DNA from: Desulfobulbaceae bacterium
GTDB taxonomy: Bacteria; Desulfobacterota; Desulfobulbia; Desulfobulbales; Desulfocapsaceae
Length of the DNA: 43,058 bases
Reading direction: 5' to 3'
NCBI GenBank assembly: GCA_009773475.1
Contig: WSXV01000017.1
Span: forward strand, 1-43,058
Positions 25,878-35,134 of this stretch are shown piece after piece; positions within the stretch are counted from its first letter, which is position 1; each line of letters starts with the position of its first letter. A model generated the notes under the pieces. That model ran no database searches. It was not told the DNA's origin and was given only the letters and a program-made list of their open reading frames with translations. Position numbers and translations under genes: made by a program.

Positions 25878-27158
25878 ATGTCTTCAAAATTGGTTGCACC
25901 ACATGGCGGAAAAGGTTTGGTTTGTGCTTTGCTCGAGGGAAAAGAGCGTGAAGCAGAGCTTGCGGTAGCAAAAGGCTTGAAGCAGATTGAAATTTCTGCT
26001 CGTGCCAAAGGCGATCTGATCATGATGGGCATTGGTGGTTTCAGCCCCCTTGATGGCTTTATGAAGAAAGCTGACTGGAAAGGTGTTTGTGAGAATTTTC
26101 AGATGGCAGACGGAACCTTCTGGCCCGTGCCCATCACCCTGGACGTATCTGCCGCTGATGCTGCCGGTATTAAAGAAGGCGACAGCATTGCCCTGGTAAA
26201 AGATGGCGAGACCTTCGCCACCATGAAAATTACCGAGAAATACGAGATGACCGATGCTGACAAGCGTTGGGAGTCAGAGAAAGTTTTTATCGGCGAGGGC
26301 GAGGAGTCTGTTGGTGGTAAGTTCTGGGAGATCGCTCCTAAAGATCATCCAGGCGTTATCATGGTTATGGCTCAGAAAGAGTTCAACCTTGCCGGTCCTG
26401 TAAAGGTTCTCTCTCAGGGCGAGTATCCTGTTGAGTATCCTGGCGTTTTCCTGACCCCTGCTGAGACCCGTGCTATGTTTGACGAGCGTGGATGGGCCAA
26501 TGTTGCTGCTCTCCAGCTGCGTAACCCCATGCATCGTTCCCATGAGTATCTGGCCAAAATCGCCGTTGAGGTATGTGACGGTGTTTTGATCCACTCTCTC
26601 ATCGGCAATCTGAAGGCTGGAGATATTCCTGCCAACGTTCGCGTGAAGGCCATTGATATCCTGATTAATCATTATTTTGTTAAGGCTAACGTCATCAACG
26701 CTGGATATCCTTTGGATATGCGTTATGCCGGTCCTCGTGAGGCCCTGCTTCATGCCACCTTCCGTCAGAACTATGGCGTCAACAGCATGTTGATTGGTCG
26801 TGATCATGCTGGTGTTGGTGACTTCTATGGTCTGTTCGAGGCTCAGGAGATTTTTGATCGTATTCCCCAGACCGGTGATGCCAGCAAAGACCTTCTTTGC
26901 AAGCCAATGAAGATCGACTGGACCTTCTATTGTAAAGAGTGTGATGGTATGGCTTCCCTGCGTACCTGCCCACATGACAAGGCTTCCCGCGTAATCCTTT
27001 CTGGTACCAAACTGCGTAAGGCCCTTTCTGCCGGCGAGGAGATCGTTGACCACTTTGGCCGTAACGAAGTTCTTGACCTGCTGAAAGAATACTATGCCGG
27101 TCTGACCGAGAAAGTTGAAGTTAAAATGCAGGGTGCTGCCTCTGGCTCTGCCATGTAA
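25878..27158 (+). CDS. sat: Sulfate adenylyltransferase (dissimilatory ATP sulfurylase)
   Basis: A 426-residue ATP sulfurylase that activates sulfate with ATP to APS, the first step of dissimilatory sulfate reduction in the cytoplasm (or the reverse reaction in sulfur disproportionation). The active-site segments [15 protein letters not shown] near 211-225 and [12 protein letters not shown] near 310-321 are intact. A zinc-type set CKEC..CPH near 352-367 is present, as in many bacterial and archaeal homotypic Sat proteins. GAGGGG precedes the ATG. The gene has its own promoter and a strong terminator, and its codon use is visibly biased toward few codons (CGT, GGT, GCT), a sign of high expression. 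There is no adjacent apr, dsr or pyrophosphatase gene in the window. Confidence 0.97.
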   Translation: MSSKLVAPHGGKGLVCALLEGKEREAELAVAKGLKQIEISARAKGDLIMMGIGGFSPLDGFMKKADWKGVCENFQMADGTFWPVPITLDVSAADAAGIKEGDSIALVKDGETFATMKITEKYEMTDADKRWESEKVFIGEGEESVGGKFWEIAPKDHPGVIMVMAQKEFNLAGPVKVLSQGEYPVEYPGVFLTPAETRAMFDERGWANVAALQLRNPMHRSHEYLAKIAVEVCDGVLIHSLIGNLKAGDIPANVRVKAIDILINHYFVKANVINAGYPLDMRYAGPREALLHATFRQNYGVNSMLIGRDHAGVGDFYGLFEAQEIFDRIPQTGDASKDLLCKPMKIDWTFYCKECDGMASLRTCPHDKASRVILSGTKLRKALSAGEEIVDHFGRNEVLDLLKEYYAGLTEKVEVKMQGAASGSAM

Positions 27159-27190
27159 TACGCTGTTAAGACTGTTTTTTTGAGTCTGTG

Positions 27191-27228
27191 AAAGGAGCTC
27201 TTACCCTCGGGTAGGAGCTCCTTTTTTT
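27191..27228 (+). terminator. Strong intrinsic terminator of sat
   Basis: A 16-bp stem (27191-27206 with 27209-27224, one G.U pair) containing GGAGCTC on both arms has a 2-base minimal loop and is followed by TTTTTTT. It lies 33 bases after the sat stop and separates sat from aroB. Confidence 0.9.
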
Positions 27229-27261
27229 ATTCTATTTCTACATTCAGGCACTTATTTTATT

Positions 27262-28344
27262 ATGGCCCATACACTCAATGTCGGTCTTGGTGACCGCAGT
27301 TATCCAATTTTTATTGAAGATGGCATTATGGTCAACATCGGCGCTGATCTGGCCGGTCGCAAGATTGCCAAACGCTATGCCGTCATTGCCGATGATAAGG
27401 TTGCCAAACTGTATGGCAGCACCCTCATGCGTTCTTTGAGCGAAGCCGGAATAGCTGCAGAGATTTTGACCTTCCCGCATGGAGAAGCGAGCAAGAATCT
27501 TTCTGTTTTTGCTGAGCTGGCCAGTCGTCTGGCACAACAGGGATTTGATCGAAAGGATGGCTTGATTGCCCTAGGGGGCGGGGTGACCGGTGATCTTACT
27601 GGATTTTTAGCGGCTTCCTATCTGCGGGGGATTCCCTTTGTTCAGGTACCCACGACTTTGCTCTCGCAGGTTGACAGCTCAGTGGGAGGAAAAACCGGTG
27701 TCGATATCCCTGAGGGGAAAAATCTGGTGGGCGCCTTTTATCAACCAAAGGCTGTCTATATTGATACTGCTGTCTTGACGACTCTGCCGCAGATCGAACT
27801 CCTTGGAGGCTTGGCAGAGGTCATTAAGTATGGGGTGATCCGGGATTTTGATTTTTTTGTCTTCCTTGAGCGTCATCTGGATAATATCCTCTGTCTTGAT
27901 TGCGAGAGTATTCAGGAGATGATCCTTACCTGCTGTCGGATTAAAGCCGAAGTCGTGGCCTCGGATGAGCGGGAGGCTGATCTGCGCCGGATTCTCAATT
28001 TTGGCCATACCATTGGCCATGCCGTGGAAGCTGCCTCTGATTTTTCGATTATCCACGGACTGGCTGTGGCCATCGGGATGGTTGCCGCTCTGCGGCTGGC
28101 GGTGGCTTGTGAGCTCTGTAAGAAAAGTGATGCCGGCCGGGTCGCAGCCCTGATCAACGCCTTTGGTCTGCCGACGGAGATTCCCGGAGATCTTGATCGA
28201 GAGCGGATTAAACGGTATCTGCTCACCGACAAAAAGACAGTGGCAGGTTCGGTTTTTTATGTTCTCCCCACAGCCATCGGGAGTGTGGTGATTACCAATG
28301 AAGTGACTGATGCGCAGGTCGATGCGGTTCTGCGCCGGCGATGA
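27262..28344 (+). CDS. aroB: 3-dehydroquinate synthase
   Basis: A 360-residue AroB that converts DAHP to 3-dehydroquinate in the shikimate pathway, using NAD and a divalent metal. The NAD-binding GGGVTGDLTGFLAA near 97-110, PTTLLSQVDSSVGGKTGVD near 130-148, and the metal ligands in EVIKYG, FGHTIGHAVE and HGLAVAIGM are all present. Length and order are standard. It starts 37 bases after the sat terminator. No strong ribosome site is visible (AT-rich leader). No other aromatic amino acid gene lies nearby. Confidence 0.96.
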   Translation: MAHTLNVGLGDRSYPIFIEDGIMVNIGADLAGRKIAKRYAVIADDKVAKLYGSTLMRSLSEAGIAAEILTFPHGEASKNLSVFAELASRLAQQGFDRKDGLIALGGGVTGDLTGFLAASYLRGIPFVQVPTTLLSQVDSSVGGKTGVDIPEGKNLVGAFYQPKAVYIDTAVLTTLPQIELLGGLAEVIKYGVIRDFDFFVFLERHLDNILCLDCESIQEMILTCCRIKAEVVASDEREADLRRILNFGHTIGHAVEAASDFSIIHGLAVAIGMVAALRLAVACELCKKSDAGRVAALINAFGLPTEIPGDLDRERIKRYLLTDKKTVAGSVFYVLPTAIGSVVITNEVTDAQVDAVLRRR

Positions 28345-28432
28345 CAGTGCCTGAAAATTCATTCATTCCGTTTGTGTTCTCTACAATATTCTTCTTTTTA
28401 TTATGTCTCTGCTCGCAGGGATGGAGGTTGAA

Positions 28433-28675
28433 GTGGATCAGATAGCTATTGCGTTAACTGGTGCGACGGCTATTTGGTTGAGCCAGGATGAACGATCTGA
28501 ATGGAGAAAATGGGCCTGTATCTTTGGTCTATGTGGCCAGCCATTCTGGTTTTACTCGGCATGGGTCGCCCAACAATGGGGCATTTTCGCCTTGAGTTTT
28601 CTCTACACATTCGCCTGGATGCGTGGCTTCCGTTATAACTGGATGGGAACTAAATCTGAAGGAGAGGAGACGTAG
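28433..28675 (+). CDS. Small conserved membrane protein of unknown function
   Basis: About 80 residues from the GTG at 28433, chosen because GGAGG lies 6 bases upstream; the frame is open to an ATG at 28403 that has no ribosome site. The product begins MDQIAIALTGATAIWLSQ and continues with a short polar segment RSEWRKWAC and two aromatic-rich hydrophobic stretches (FGLCGQPFWFYSAWV and WGIFALSFLYTFAWMRG), ending in a charged tail. This pattern, small and tryptophan-rich with one or two membrane spans, is seen in many hypothetical proteins of chromosomes and phage-like elements. No function is known to me. It follows aroB by 88 bp on the same strand. Confidence 0.6.
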   Translation: MDQIAIALTGATAIWLSQDERSEWRKWACIFGLCGQPFWFYSAWVAQQWGIFALSFLYTFAWMRGFRYNWMGTKSEGEET

Positions 28676-29025
28676 AATCACCGCCAGATCCTCTTGTGTT
28701 GTAGCAAACATTTTTGTTCCTCCTCGAACATAAACCCGTCAATCCTTCAGTTCGTTTGATCATGTGACTGATGGGGATATGCGCGTGTTTTTTCCCCCTG
28801 ACTCATATTGGTCCAGTGACTCTGGTGTCTCCTCTGGCGGTTAATATCATGTCTCTGCTGCCTGAGAATAGATAAAAGTCAAAAACGAACCGACCTCAGT
28901 TCTGCGCATGGCGGAGCGGCTGTTCATGCCGAACTCACTAATATCTCAATGATCAATTCCCCGGAAGATGGTATAAAGTTACTCTGTAAGTCATTATCAT
29001 GCATTCCCAGGGAGGAAAGAAGCGA
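28676..29025. other. Gene-free 350-bp segment before the binding-protein operon
   Basis: No credible gene on either strand. It must hold the promoter of the binding protein/kinase/regulator operon; I see no convincing -35/-10 pair or hairpin terminator here. Confidence 0.4.
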
Positions 29026-30243
29026 ATGGCAATTTCACAAAAGCTAGATCGTCGGATTGTACCAGCTCTTTTTATCGCACTGTTGACGATGCTCTTCTCT
29101 CCTTTTCTTTCATTGGCTGCCGATGAAGGTAAAAAATCTGTGATCATCGGTTTCGATGCGGAACAGGGAAACCTTACCAGCACTTCCGATGATGCCATTC
29201 GTATTGGCATTCTGACTGCCATTCATGAGATTAATAAGGCGGGCGGGGTATTGGACGGCAGGCCTCTGGAACTTGTCGTCAAGGACAACCGCTCTGTACC
29301 GGCGCGGGGGATTAAAAATATTGGGGAGTTCGCCGAGATCCCTGATCTGGTCGCGGTGATGTCTGGCAAATTTTCTCCAGTCGTGTTGGATGAAATCCCA
29401 GTCGTACACGAAAAAAAAATAATTCTCCTTGATCCCTGGGCCGCCGCTGATTCGATCATTGAGAATGGGCAAAGTCCGAATTACATTTTTCGCCTGTCCC
29501 TGACAGACAGTTGGGCCATTGCGGCCATGCTTGATTATGCCGTTAGCAAAGGCGCCAGAAAACTTACCGTTTTGCTCCCTACCACCGGCTGGGGACGCAG
29601 CAGCGAAAAGGCAATCAAGACTCACCTCCTTACCCATCCTGAGCTGAGCATTACTACCACCCTGTGGTATATGTGGGGTTCAAAATTTCTGTCGGACAAG
29701 TATGAGGTCGCCCGTAAATCAGGGGCTGATGTGGTAATCCTCGTGGCCAATGAGTCCGAAGGCTCTATTTTCGTGCAGGAAATGGCCGCCCTCCCTCAGG
29801 ATCAGCGCCTTCCTGTTATCAGTCATTGGGGTGTTGCCGGAGGTGATTTTGCCAAGATGACCGGAGACTCTCTCAATCAGATCGATTTCAGCGTGGTTCA
29901 ATCCTACAGTTTTTTTGACAACCGACGGGAGCATAAACTCAAGCAGTTTTATCAGACTGCCGGCCAGCTCTTCAATATCAACAAGGCCGGGGATGTCATT
30001 TCTCCGGTGGGCGTTGCCCATGCTTATGACTTAACCCATATTCTCGCCCTTGCCATCAATCAGGCCGGCTCCACAGATCGAAGCCTGATACGTGATGCCT
30101 TGGAACAGGTGCAGAACTACGAAGGCCTGATCAAGAACTATCCCCGGCCATTTACCCCGGAGCGGCATGAAGCCCTTGAAGCGGGCGATGTTTTTATGTG
30201 CCGTTTCCAAAACAACGGCGACATTCTTCGGATCAAGGAATAG
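29026..30243 (+). CDS. Type I periplasmic ligand-binding protein (LivJ-like), sensor partner
   Basis: About 405 residues from the ATG at 29026 (GGAGGAAAG upstream). A signal peptide of about 32 residues (ALFIALLTMLFSPFLSLAAD) is followed by VIIGFDAEQGNL and AIHEINKAGGVLDGRPLELV, the start of a Peripla_BP_6 (LivJ/branched-chain amino acid type) fold. DPWAAADSI, TTGWGRSSEKA and VGVAHAYDLTHILALAI mark the two lobes. No ABC permease or ATPase is near; instead a histidine kinase starts 5 bases after the stop. The protein is therefore more likely a ligand receptor feeding the kinase than a transporter component. Ligand unknown. Confidence 0.88.
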   Translation: MAISQKLDRRIVPALFIALLTMLFSPFLSLAADEGKKSVIIGFDAEQGNLTSTSDDAIRIGILTAIHEINKAGGVLDGRPLELVVKDNRSVPARGIKNIGEFAEIPDLVAVMSGKFSPVVLDEIPVVHEKKIILLDPWAAADSIIENGQSPNYIFRLSLTDSWAIAAMLDYAVSKGARKLTVLLPTTGWGRSSEKAIKTHLLTHPELSITTTLWYMWGSKFLSDKYEVARKSGADVVILVANESEGSIFVQEMAALPQDQRLPVISHWGVAGGDFAKMTGDSLNQIDFSVVQSYSFFDNRREHKLKQFYQTAGQLFNINKAGDVISPVGVAHAYDLTHILALAINQAGSTDRSLIRDALEQVQNYEGLIKNYPRPFTPERHEALEAGDVFMCRFQNNGDILRIKE

Positions 30244-30248
30244 AGTTA

Positions 30249-33200
30249 ATGGCCAGAAGCATTGCAACCAGAATCGCCCTTTCCTCGCTTACCCTCACCA
30301 TGGCAGTGGCTTTAACCCTGGGTGTTGCAAGCTTTCTCTACAACCGCCACACGCTCAAGGCCCAGATTCAGGAAGGACTTGCCTTTAAGACGTCCATCAT
30401 TGAGAGCCGCATGAAGTCAGCCCTGAATGGTATCAATGACGACATGCGTATCATGTCTGAAAATCTCATTTTTATCAACGCCATCCTCGACTCAACAGGA
30501 AGAGAAACCTATGTCGAACCGTTTCTCCGAAGCTTTCAGCTCCCACGTCATATTCCTTTTTTTCTCTCTCTGAATGATTTTGCCGGTAAGCCGATTCTCT
30601 CCAGCCATGGAACGAAAAACTTACGCTATTTCAGCGATGAAGCTTTGCTGACCCAGGTGATCACCAATCAGCAAGCCTTGGCAAGAATAGAAAAAATTGG
30701 GGATGAGCCGCACCTGCTTCTTGCCTACCCTGTATTTTATAGTGCTTCAGGAATGGCTGAAGGTATGCTGGTCATTGAAGTCCCGCTTATTCCCTTTATA
30801 GTTGATTGTCTGCCGGAACTTGCGAGGAATGAGGAGATTCTCTGCACACTTTCTGACGGCAACGGGGAACTGTTGACTACCATAAAGGATCACACTACAC
30901 CGGTTTTGAGCTCCACATCTGTCCTCAAGCTCGCGCCTCCCCTTGCTCAGTTGGCATTGAATCTTGTCGTCAGCCAAAGCACGGTGCAGGTTAACTCATC
31001 TTTATCCATCCTGGCTGGAGTTTATCTGCTTCTTGGCGCTTGCGTTCTCCTGCTTGTTGTTATCCAGTCGCGGATGATGGGACGAAAACTAACTGGTCCT
31101 CTCATTGCATTGACCCAGACTGCCAATCAGGTTGCCCGGGTCGGATCTCCAGAGAGCCTTGCACCTCTTACCGGTGCCGATGAGATTGCCCAGCTTACCA
31201 CTGCGTTCAACACCATGTTGACCCATTTGCAGGACGTACAGGCAACCCTCGAAGTCAGAGTGGGTGAGCGTACTGCCCAGCTTACTGAGACCATGATTGT
31301 TCTGGACACTATCCTGGAAAATTCCCCCATCGGAATCTGCAAAATTATTAATCAAGAACTGGTTTGGATGAACCACAAGGCAGAAGAGATTTTCCAGTAT
31401 TCTAAAGACGAGGCGTTATTTCAGACGACAAGAAAATTTTTCCATTCCGATGAAGCATTCGAAAATTTTGGCCGGGTCTCCATTCCAGTCCTGACCAATG
31501 GCTCGGTATTTGAGACAGAACACGAATTAATTATGAAGGACGACTCTCCCGTTCTGATCCGTTTTATCGGGAAAGCGTTAGCGCCGCAAGATCTGGGCCA
31601 GGGTATTATCTGGCTGCTTGAAGACATCACTGAGCGTAAATGGGCGGAACGGGCGCTCAAGGAAAGCGAAGTGAAATTCCGTACCATCGCTAATTATACC
31701 TATGCCTGGGAGTTATGGGAGTCTCCGGGGGGTGAGTATCTTTATTGTTCACCGTCCTGTGAACGCCTGACCGGGTATGTAGCAGACGAATTTATGGCGG
31801 ATGCCGGCCTGCTTGAGCGGTTGATTCATCCCGATGATATCCAGGAATGGAGGGCGCACTATGCAGAGGAGCATGATGGGTCTGTTGAAATGAAGAAAAC
31901 AGCTGGAGATATGGCCAAAGAAGTTGACTTCAGAATTCTTCATGCTGACGGGGAAGTGCGCTGGATCAGTCATACCAGCTATCCCATCTATGACGAGAAT
32001 GGCTGCAATCTTGGGCGACGTATCTCAAACCGCGATATCACCGATCGAAAAAATATTGAAGATGCCTTGCGCCGGAGTGAAGAAACCCTGAGTCGAGCGC
32101 AATCGGTGGCTGAAATAGGCAGTTGGCAGCTCGATATTCCAACAAATCGGATTGAATGCTCCGAAGAGACCTGTCGCTTGTTTGGTATCTCGTCACAGCA
32201 AGGCTTCGATGCGAAAAGGATGATGGCCACTATTCATCCTGAAGACCTCGCAATGTTCCTCTCTGCGTGGAAAGCGGCATTGGCCGGAGCTCTCTTTGAT
32301 TGTACCCATCGGATCGTAGTGCGGGGTGATGTTCTGTGGGTTCGGTCACGGGCTGAGATTCAATGGAATGGTGAAGGGTGTCCGTTGTCCGGCATTGGTA
32401 CGGTGCAAAATGTAACTGACCGAAAAGATTTCGAGGATCAGCTGGTTACGCTTGCGCAGAAGTTGCAAACAATCCTAGACACCTTGACGGTGGGGGTAAC
32501 GTTTTTTAAGAATCGCCAGGTGCAATGGGTCAATGCCGCTCATGACAGGATGTTTGGATATACTCATGGAGAAGTCGTTGGTCTCGACTCTTCTATATTT
32601 TATGTGAACGAAGAAGACTACAAACGTGTTGGTGAAGCCTATGCGCAACTCGCTAAAGGTGCCTCGTATTCCATGGAAGTGGAAATGAAAACGAAAGATA
32701 GGCATCACTTCTGGTGCAGCCTGTCTGGCAGGGCGGTGCAGCCTGACAACCCCGATGCCGGTTCTATCTGGGTGTTCATGGATATAGCTGAGCGAAAAAT
32801 TGTGGAAGACAAGCTTCATGTATTTGCAGAAACGCAGTCGGTCCTCCTGCAGGAGGTAAACCATCGAGTGAAGAACAATCTTGTTGCCATCATCAGCATG
32901 CTCCATAAGGAGGAGGATTTGGCCCAGGATAAAGGAATGACGGAATATCATGCGCGCATCAAGGAACTTGTCTGGCGGATATCGAGCCTGCTCACCGTGC
33001 ATCGGCTTCTTTCCTCTTCAGAGTGGAAGCCGCTTCCCCTGACTCGACTTTGTGAAAGTATCATTCAAGGGACACTCAAGGGCTTAACCGCTATTCGCTC
33101 CATTCATCTGGATATATCACCTTCTGCAATCGAGGTGGACAGTGATCAGGCCCATGCCTTGGCCATGGTCTTGAATGAGTTAAGTACCAATGTCATAAAA

Positions 33201-33491
33201 TATGCCATGGGTGAACGGGATGCATTACACATCACTATAACCATCCAGCAAGTGGGGAACGAGATTGAGCTGTGGTTTCAGGATGATGGTCCCGGTTTTC
33301 CGGAAGCACTTTTGCAGGAAGAAGTATCCCGCAGGAGCAGCAGTATCGGCATGAGTTTGCTCCAAGGTCTGGTTGCCAGAAACCTGCGGGGATCACTTTG
33401 TCTGATGAACAATAACGGGGCATTGGCCCGAATCACCTTCCCGATCATGAATCATGAGGAGGCAATTGAAATGAAGGAGAATCAATCATGA
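30249..33491 (+). CDS. Multi-PAS sensor histidine kinase (Cache-HAMP-PAS4-HisKA_2-HATPase)
   Basis: A 1080-residue membrane kinase. The start at 30249 has AAGGA 8 bases upstream inside the end of the previous gene. A first membrane helix at about 9-28 and a second at about 248-272 bracket a periplasmic Cache-like domain. A HAMP region (LTGPLIALTQTANQVARV) comes next, then four PAS/PAC modules from about 345 to 850, recognised by repeated DITERK, DITDRK and DIAERK ends. The kinase core is HisKA_2 type with phospho-acceptor His872 in EVNHRVKNNL, N-box NELSTNVIKYA near 975 and G1 box DDGPGFP. It lies between a periplasmic binding protein and a response regulator (ATGA overlap), making a complete receptor-kinase-regulator unit. 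Confidence 0.94.
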   Translation: MARSIATRIALSSLTLTMAVALTLGVASFLYNRHTLKAQIQEGLAFKTSIIESRMKSALNGINDDMRIMSENLIFINAILDSTGRETYVEPFLRSFQLPRHIPFFLSLNDFAGKPILSSHGTKNLRYFSDEALLTQVITNQQALARIEKIGDEPHLLLAYPVFYSASGMAEGMLVIEVPLIPFIVDCLPELARNEEILCTLSDGNGELLTTIKDHTTPVLSSTSVLKLAPPLAQLALNLVVSQSTVQVNSSLSILAGVYLLLGACVLLLVVIQSRMMGRKLTGPLIALTQTANQVARVGSPESLAPLTGADEIAQLTTAFNTMLTHLQDVQATLEVRVGERTAQLTETMIVLDTILENSPIGICKIINQELVWMNHKAEEIFQYSKDEALFQTTRKFFHSDEAFENFGRVSIPVLTNGSVFETEHELIMKDDSPVLIRFIGKALAPQDLGQGIIWLLEDITERKWAERALKESEVKFRTIANYTYAWELWESPGGEYLYCSPSCERLTGYVADEFMADAGLLERLIHPDDIQEWRAHYAEEHDGSVEMKKTAGDMAKEVDFRILHADGEVRWISHTSYPIYDENGCNLGRRISNRDITDRKNIEDALRRSEETLSRAQSVAEIGSWQLDIPTNRIECSEETCRLFGISSQQGFDAKRMMATIHPEDLAMFLSAWKAALAGALFDCTHRIVVRGDVLWVRSRAEIQWNGEGCPLSGIGTVQNVTDRKDFEDQLVTLAQKLQTILDTLTVGVTFFKNRQVQWVNAAHDRMFGYTHGEVVGLDSSIFYVNEEDYKRVGEAYAQLAKGASYSMEVEMKTKDRHHFWCSLSGRAVQPDNPDAGSIWVFMDIAERKIVEDKLHVFAETQSVLLQEVNHRVKNNLVAIISMLHKEEDLAQDKGMTEYHARIKELVWRISSLLTVHRLLSSSEWKPLPLTRLCESIIQGTLKGLTAIRSIHLDISPSAIEVDSDQAHALAMVLNELSTNVIKYAMGERDALHITITIQQVGNEIELWFQDDGPGFPEALLQEEVSRRSSSIGMSLLQGLVARNLRGSLCLMNNNGALARITFPIMNHEEAIEMKENQS

Positions 33492-34117
33492 GTGTCCTGA
33501 ATGTACAGCCACCCATTCGTCTGGTGATAGCTGAAGACGATTTTCTGGTCTGCGAAGAGATCAAACGCATTCTTCGTGATAGCGCCTATGAGGTTGTCGG
33601 GGAAGCAGGGAATGGCAAGCAGGCGATACGAATGGTCTCCGAGTTGCGTCCCGATGTCGTGCTTATGGACATCAAAATGCCGGAAATGGATGGGCTGGAA
33701 GCCTCGCGCCGGATCACTGCAGAATGTCCCACACCCATTGTCATCATGACTGCCTATGAAACTGCTGATCTGCTTGAAACGGCTAGCCAGGCTGGTGTTG
33801 CGTCATTTTTGACCAAGCCGCCGCAACTGGCTGACATTAATCGGGCCATTCCGATCGCTATGGCCCGGCATACGGATCTAATGGAATTACGTCGGGTGAA
33901 TAGGGAACTGCAGACTGCCCTTGATGAAATCAAGACACTGCGGGGAATTTTGCCCATGTGCAGCTACTGCCATAAAATCCGGACAGAGGATGATAGTTGG
34001 GTCGATGTCGCCACCTATATCTACAAAAATACCGAAGCAGACGTCAGCCACGGGATCTGTCCGGACTGCCTGAAAGAACAATTTCCGAAAGTCTTTGCTT
34101 CTCTTGTCATTGAGTGA
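33488..34117 (+). CDS. Response regulator with C-terminal Cys-rich motif
   Basis: A 209-residue regulator whose start overlaps the kinase stop (ATGA). Residues 10-125 are a receiver domain: acidic pair EDD near 16-18, phospho-acceptor Asp61 in LMDIKMPEMDG, the switch threonine (IMTA) near 88 and Lys110 in FLTKPP. A helical linker (ELRRVNRELQTALDEIKTLRG) leads to a C-terminal module MCSYCHKIR..DDSW..THGICPDC-like, here CSYC near 158-161 and CPDC near 194-197, which could bind zinc or iron. There is no DNA-binding or enzymatic output domain. The same motif ends many PAS and receiver proteins of deltaproteobacteria, but its role is not established. Confidence 0.9.
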   Translation: MSVLNVQPPIRLVIAEDDFLVCEEIKRILRDSAYEVVGEAGNGKQAIRMVSELRPDVVLMDIKMPEMDGLEASRRITAECPTPIVIMTAYETADLLETASQAGVASFLTKPPQLADINRAIPIAMARHTDLMELRRVNRELQTALDEIKTLRGILPMCSYCHKIRTEDDSWVDVATYIYKNTEADVSHGICPDCLKEQFPKVFASLVIE

Positions 34118-34231
34118 TGGCCTGAATCTGCTGGAAAATCAGCGTTGTGGGTATTCAGTTGAGAAGTTTAGCGACACAGTTTGAGGGTATGTGACATACT
34201 CAGCCCAAAGGGAACTCAAGAAGGGGAGATT

Positions 34232-34582
34232 ATGAAAAATAAACGTAAAAACAGCCGAGTGCCGTTTCAGGTGAAGATCACTCTGGACTTTCCGGAGAAG
34301 TGCCACACGGGCTGTGAAACTGCAGACTTGAGCCTTAAGGGAGTCTTTGTTCCTGGCATCACCGGACATAACGTTGGTGAAAATTGCCAGGTTTCCCTGC
34401 AACTGATCGGCTCAACCAGTCAACTCTGTCTGGAGATCAAGGGAACGGTGGCGCGGGTGGAGGAGGGTGGTATGGCCGTACATTTTTATGAGATGGATCT
34501 AGACAGCTTCTTCCATCTGAAAAATATCCTCTACTATAACTCCGAAGACCCGGACGTGCTGGAAAAGGAAGTTGCTGTTTAG
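34232..34582 (+). CDS. PilZ domain protein (c-di-GMP binding)
   Basis: 116 residues from the ATG at 34232 with AAGGGGAG upstream. The c-di-GMP signature is present: a basic N-terminal stretch KNKRKNSRVPF (R-x3-R type) followed about 30 residues later by ADLSLKGVF, equivalent to D/N-x-S-x2-G. The rest is a single PilZ barrel ending in an acidic helix. It would bind the second messenger and act on a partner, such as a motor or secretion protein, not identified here. It lies 114 bp after the response regulator and may be in its transcript. Confidence 0.85.
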   Translation: MKNKRKNSRVPFQVKITLDFPEKCHTGCETADLSLKGVFVPGITGHNVGENCQVSLQLIGSTSQLCLEIKGTVARVEEGGMAVHFYEMDLDSFFHLKNILYYNSEDPDVLEKEVAV

Positions 34583-34765
34583 TGATAGTGGAGAAAGATC
34601 CAGCCCTGGTATGCTCAAGTGCAATACGGCGTTGCCGTGAATATGGAGAAAATTATTGACTGGAGCTCAGTGAATCCTCAGAAGATAAATAATTGAAATC
34701 ACTTGCTCTGTTTCTGTTTGCTTTTGGGGCGGCCAGGATCATGTATAAATAAACCAGATACAACC

Positions 34766-34990
34766 ATGACTGAATATACTGAGAAAAAATGTCCGAAATG
34801 TGGCCAGCAGTTGCGTATTCCCAAAGATATTGGCGGGATGCTTATGGCATGTCCGACATGTGGGGACACATTTCATTCAGACTTTAAGCTGGCTGTTCCA
34901 GGAAGGAGGAAGCCGCAAGAGGTGGTGGTGGAGGTTTTTGAGCTGCCGGGAAAAATCCTTCAGCGGATTACTCGTTTCTTTGTTATTTAA
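34766..34990 (+). CDS. Small zinc-ribbon protein
   Basis: 74 residues from the ATG at 34766. Two cysteine pairs, CPKC near 9-12 and CPTC near 29-32, form a zinc ribbon (KKCPKCGQQLRIPKDIGG, then MACPTCGDTFHSDF). The C-terminal half is short and hydrophobic to basic (EVVVEVFELPGKILQRITRF), perhaps an amphipathic helix. Ribosome site is weak. No function is known; similar MJ0042-like ribbons precede membrane anchors in many bacteria. The 183-bp gap from the PilZ gene contains nothing recognisable. Confidence 0.6.
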   Translation: MTEYTEKKCPKCGQQLRIPKDIGGMLMACPTCGDTFHSDFKLAVPGRRKPQEVVVEVFELPGKILQRITRFFVI

Positions 34991-35134
34991 GAGGTTGGAA
35001 GGGCTATATACCTGAAGAGAAGAGTGATCAATACTGCTATAGTGGCCCATGGAAAAATTCCCTCAGCAAGAGAAATCTTTACCAGCAGTTCACCTTTTAC
35101 CCCAATGTAATATAGCGTCTTGGTGTATTTGCTG

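Noticed and set aside
26274..27053. 259-residue minus-strand frame opposite sat
   Set aside because: Antisense shadow caused by the strong codon bias of sat; no start signal or motif.
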